This document shows, in pieces, positions 61,792 to 64,000 of a DNA stretch of 64,000 nucleotides. Each line of letters begins with the position of its first letter. Positions within the stretch are counted from its first letter, which is position 1. The translations under genes and the position numbers were made by a program. The notes under the pieces are model-generated. The model was not told where the DNA came from and ran no database searches. It saw nothing but the letters and a program-made list of their open reading frames with translations. Source of the stretch: JAFAGX01 sp035623335 (GTDB taxonomy: Bacteria > Acidobacteriota > Terriglobia > Terriglobales > Acidobacteriaceae); NCBI GenBank assembly GCA_035623335.1, contig DASPTQ010000306.1:1-64000 (forward strand). Reading direction: 5' to 3'.

Positions 61792-62940
61792 ATGGGAAAA
61801 TTACTCTCGCCTACAGAAGTCAGATTTCTATCGCCTCTCCTCCTAGCCTGTGTGTTGTTGGCCTTGGGTTGTGCGAGCGTACTCGTTGCCGAGGCGCAGC
61901 AGACCTTACCCGAGCTGAAGGTTCACGAGTGGGGGACGTTTACCGCCGTTGCCGGCACCGATGGTAACGCGATCGAATGGGTGCCACTCAGGGGGCCTAC
62001 GGATCTACCGAGGTTCGTGGAGCATTTCAGCGACATCAATTACAAAGTGGGTCTTCGGGGAACGATTCGTATGGAGACGCCGGTTCTGTACTTCTACTCT
62101 GCCCAGGATGTGACGGTGTCGGTTCACGTGTCGTTCTCGAAGGGAGTGTTCACGGAGTGGTATCCCCATGCGGTGTGTTCTGAGCCCAGCGAGGCCTTGC
62201 GCACTACCGATTTACGTCAGTTGCGGACCGATGGGAGCATCGCCTGGAGCGGGATCACCATTTCCCCCAAGCTGAGCGGCGAGTTTCCGCGCGAGGTTCG
62301 CTCCAATCGCTACTACGCTGCCCGCGAAACCTCTTCCACACCGCTAGGCGTCAAGACCAGAGCAAGCGAGGAGCAGGAGAAGTTTCTTTTCTATCGAGGA
62401 GTCTCTGCCGCTTCGTTGCCGCTGTCTGCCAAGCTGAACGTCGCCGGCGAACTGTTCGTGAAGAGCCTCGACGACCCACTGCCCGCTGTGATTCTTTTCG
62501 AGCGGCGGGGAGAGCGGGTCGGCTATCGTGTCCTGGGCGCACCCACGGATGAAACAGTTCTGGCGCCCCCCGAACTGACCGGCAACCTGGAGGCTCTCCT
62601 CGCCGATCTGGAGGGCCTTTTGATCGATCAAGGTCTTTATCCCGATGAAGCACACGCCATGATCGAGACCTGGCGCGACGCCTGGTTCGAAGAAGGCAGC
62701 CGCCTGATCTACCTCGTGCCGCGCGGATTCATCGACCAGGTCTTGCCACTCCGGGTTGATCCCGCGCCGTCGCAGGTGGTCCGCGTCTTTGTTGGCCGAC
62801 TTGAACTGGTGACGCCGGCGACAGCGAAAGCAGTCAAGATCGCCCTGGCGTCGGATGATGAAGTAATGCTGAATAAGTACCGACGCTTCCTCGAGCCAAT
62901 ACTCCGGACGCTCGGAGTGGATCGCGAAGCGGCACAGTAG
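61792..62940 (+). CDS. Unrecognised secreted protein with N-terminal VHEWGTFTAVAG motif
   Basis: The 382-residue protein has a signal or lipoprotein-type leader (LLLACVLLALGC). The mature part begins with LKVHEWGTFTAVAGTDGNAI, a motif I have seen at the start of secreted proteins of Planctomycetota and Acidobacteriota, but no enzymatic domain is known to me. Later parts are beta-rich (METPVLYFYSAQDVTVSVHV) with a helical C-terminus (AMIETWRDAWFEEGSRLIYL). It follows the ECF/FecR pair by 157 bp and may be a regulon member. ATG 61792 is chosen because it gives the leader; the longer frame overlaps the upstream gene. Confidence 0.75.
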   Translation: MGKLLSPTEVRFLSPLLLACVLLALGCASVLVAEAQQTLPELKVHEWGTFTAVAGTDGNAIEWVPLRGPTDLPRFVEHFSDINYKVGLRGTIRMETPVLYFYSAQDVTVSVHVSFSKGVFTEWYPHAVCSEPSEALRTTDLRQLRTDGSIAWSGITISPKLSGEFPREVRSNRYYAARETSSTPLGVKTRASEEQEKFLFYRGVSAASLPLSAKLNVAGELFVKSLDDPLPAVILFERRGERVGYRVLGAPTDETVLAPPELTGNLEALLADLEGLLIDQGLYPDEAHAMIETWRDAWFEEGSRLIYLVPRGFIDQVLPLRVDPAPSQVVRVFVGRLELVTPATAKAVKIALASDDEVMLNKYRRFLEPILRTLGVDREAAQ

Positions 62941-62976
62941 AGATGGGGTGAGGAAGCCTTAAGCGTTCGGTGGTGG

Positions 62977-63918
62977 TCACAATTTCTTACGTTCGAGAAA
63001 GCTTCGAACAACCTGTTTCACATCCAAGTGTTGGCCGTCCACCGCATAGTTGAGTTCACGCATGTCGCCGTCGGAAATCTTTCCGGCCAGCTCATCGAAC
63101 ACACCGCCGAGCTCGGGATGACGTGCCAGCAGGTCCTGACGAAAGACGGGCACCGCTTCATAAGGAGGAAAATAATGCCGATCATCCTCGAGCACTGCCA
63201 AGTCAAGGGCTGCGATCAGGCCATCGGTCCGGTTGCCCGCGATGAGGTCCACCTGCTTGTCTCGGAGGGCACGACCCAGCAGCCCAAGATCCATGATTCG
63301 CGGAGGCCCGGCAAAGCGCAGTCCATACGCTGCAATCCACCCCTTGTAGCCGTCGGAACGCTCCATGAATTCGTAGCCGAATCCCGCCCGCCAGTTCGGG
63401 GTATAGGCGGCCGCCTGCGACATGGTTGCCAGGTGCAGACGACGGGCATCCTCGCCCCGAACTTCGATGGCAAAGGTATCGTCGAAGCCGAGGGTTGGGC
63501 CTAGGCTTAGGCCGAAACGTTTGCCGTATTCGGTTTTGACCTGGTGGTAGGTTTGTGCCCGATCCCCTCCCGGCTTCTCTTTCAAGATGGCGGTGAGCGC
63601 CGTACCCGTGTACTCGGGATAGAGGTCAATGCGTCCTGCGAGAATCGCCTGATGGCAGATGTAGGTGCCAGCAAGGTAGAAACGGCGCTCCACCGCAAGG
63701 TTGGTCTTGCTCTCGATCTGCTGCGCCAACAGCTCGCCGAGAATCAACTGCTCGGTAAAGTTCTTCGATCCGATGACGATTCGATTGGGATGCGGCGGGC
63801 GGCACGAGCTGAACAGCACGACGATCCACACCAGAACTGCCGGTGGTCCGAGCGCCAACTCGATCCATCGCAGTACGGTGCGCACGCCAGGAAGCATCCC
63901 TTTCCTCGTTAAGACCAT
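62977..63918 (-). CDS. Osmoprotectant/choline/glycine-betaine-type substrate-binding protein
   Basis: The 313-residue protein has a membrane or lipoprotein leader (VLVWIVVLFSSC) and the OpuAC/QAT-type fold: IVIGSKNFTEQLILGELLAQ, then GTYICHQAILAGRIDLYPEY, TGTALTAILKE and NRTDGLIAAL. It captures a quaternary amine or similar solute for an ABC transporter. ATG 63918 (GAGG upstream) is used; ATG 63897 is an alternative. Permease or ATPase genes would lie beyond the window's right edge, upstream on this strand. Confidence 0.88.
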   Translation of the reverse strand: MVLTRKGMLPGVRTVLRWIELALGPPAVLVWIVVLFSSCRPPHPNRIVIGSKNFTEQLILGELLAQQIESKTNLAVERRFYLAGTYICHQAILAGRIDLYPEYTGTALTAILKEKPGGDRAQTYHQVKTEYGKRFGLSLGPTLGFDDTFAIEVRGEDARRLHLATMSQAAAYTPNWRAGFGYEFMERSDGYKGWIAAYGLRFAGPPRIMDLGLLGRALRDKQVDLIAGNRTDGLIAALDLAVLEDDRHYFPPYEAVPVFRQDLLARHPELGGVFDELAGKISDGDMRELNYAVDGQHLDVKQVVRSFLERKKL

Positions 63919-63944
63919 GGATCCTCGCGGCTGAAGATTCCTCT

Positions 63945-64000
63945 CTAAGAGGACGCGGCCGAGGCGTAACTGCCCCGGCGGGCATCCTGCGGGCTCAGTC
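63945..64000 (-). CDS. Possible C-terminal end of the upstream gene (partial)
   Basis: The minus strand from the window edge is open for 18 codons ending at TAG 63945-63947 (LSPQDARRGSYASAASS). Its position 26 bp upstream of the binding-protein gene fits the end of an ABC transporter permease or ATPase gene. The fragment is too short to identify. Confidence 0.3.
   Translation of the reverse strand, partial: LSPQDARRGSYASAASS

Overview
The window looks like chromosomal core DNA of an Acidobacteriota soil bacterium; this is an inference from gene content. Supporting signs are a Ser/Thr kinase fused to a TolB/PD40-type propeller, a VWFA-domain secreted protein of the kind abundant in that phylum, Big2, DUF1080 and DUF2844/DUF3443 surface proteins, moderately high GC, and a gene set dense in housekeeping functions. 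Genes lie on both strands, mostly in short operons. No CRISPR array, insertion sequence or rRNA was seen.

Layout. 1-1.1 kb: the 3' part of a tyrosine recombinase, a tRNA-Arg(UCU), and an acyl-carrier-like small gene broken by a one-base frameshift. 1.5-4.9 kb: a small PstS-like periplasmic protein and the kinase/propeller receptor. 5.1-10.0 kb: a hydantoin/pyrimidine catabolic cluster (C-N hydrolase, NCS1 permease, luciferase-like flavin oxidoreductase, dihydropyrimidinase). 10.2-13.9 kb: DUF1080 protein, phosphoribosyltransferase, EF-P with an unusual tip loop, adenosine-specific kinase, 2OG-Fe(II) oxygenase. 13.9-18.3 kb: nitrogen operon amt-glnB-glnD. 18.5-25.7 kb: a lipoprotein and the F1/stator ATP synthase operon (b', b, delta, alpha, gamma, beta, epsilon), without the a and c subunits.

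25.7-26.4 kb holds a probable structured RNA and a small gene. 26.6-32.6 kb: hflX and hfq, a urate-oxidase-N-like membrane protein, DUF309, an SH3 lipoprotein, a Big2 lipoprotein and DUF2905. 32.6-39.2 kb: xseA, gdhA, tag, a SYLF protein, a VWFA protein and an STN-like protein. 39.7-48.0 kb: uvrA, a CPBP protease, pyrE, mtnA, DUF2844, a DUF3443 protein with two pepsin-type Asp motifs, and a SNARE-associated membrane protein. 48.1-55.1 kb: a long minus-strand run rapZ, msbA-like ABC transporter, yicC, gmk, rpoZ, coaBC, uracil-DNA glycosylase. 55.3-64.0 kb: priA, a CocE-type hydrolase, an ECF sigma factor with a FecR-like partner, an unrecognised secreted protein, and an osmoprotectant/choline-type binding protein at the edge.

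How genes work together: amt, PII and GlnD form the ammonium uptake and sensing circuit, with gdhA further along assimilating ammonium. The hydantoin/pyrimidine cluster would import cyclic ureides and release nitrogen from them. uvrA, priA, xseA, tag and the uracil-DNA glycosylase are repair functions. gmk, rpoZ, coaBC and yicC form a conserved housekeeping block. The best candidates for under-described biology are the possible ncRNA at about 25.93-26.10 kb, the DUF2844/DUF3443 pair, the EF-P with an altered tip, and the flavin oxidoreductase sitting where a dihydropyrimidine dehydrogenase would be expected.
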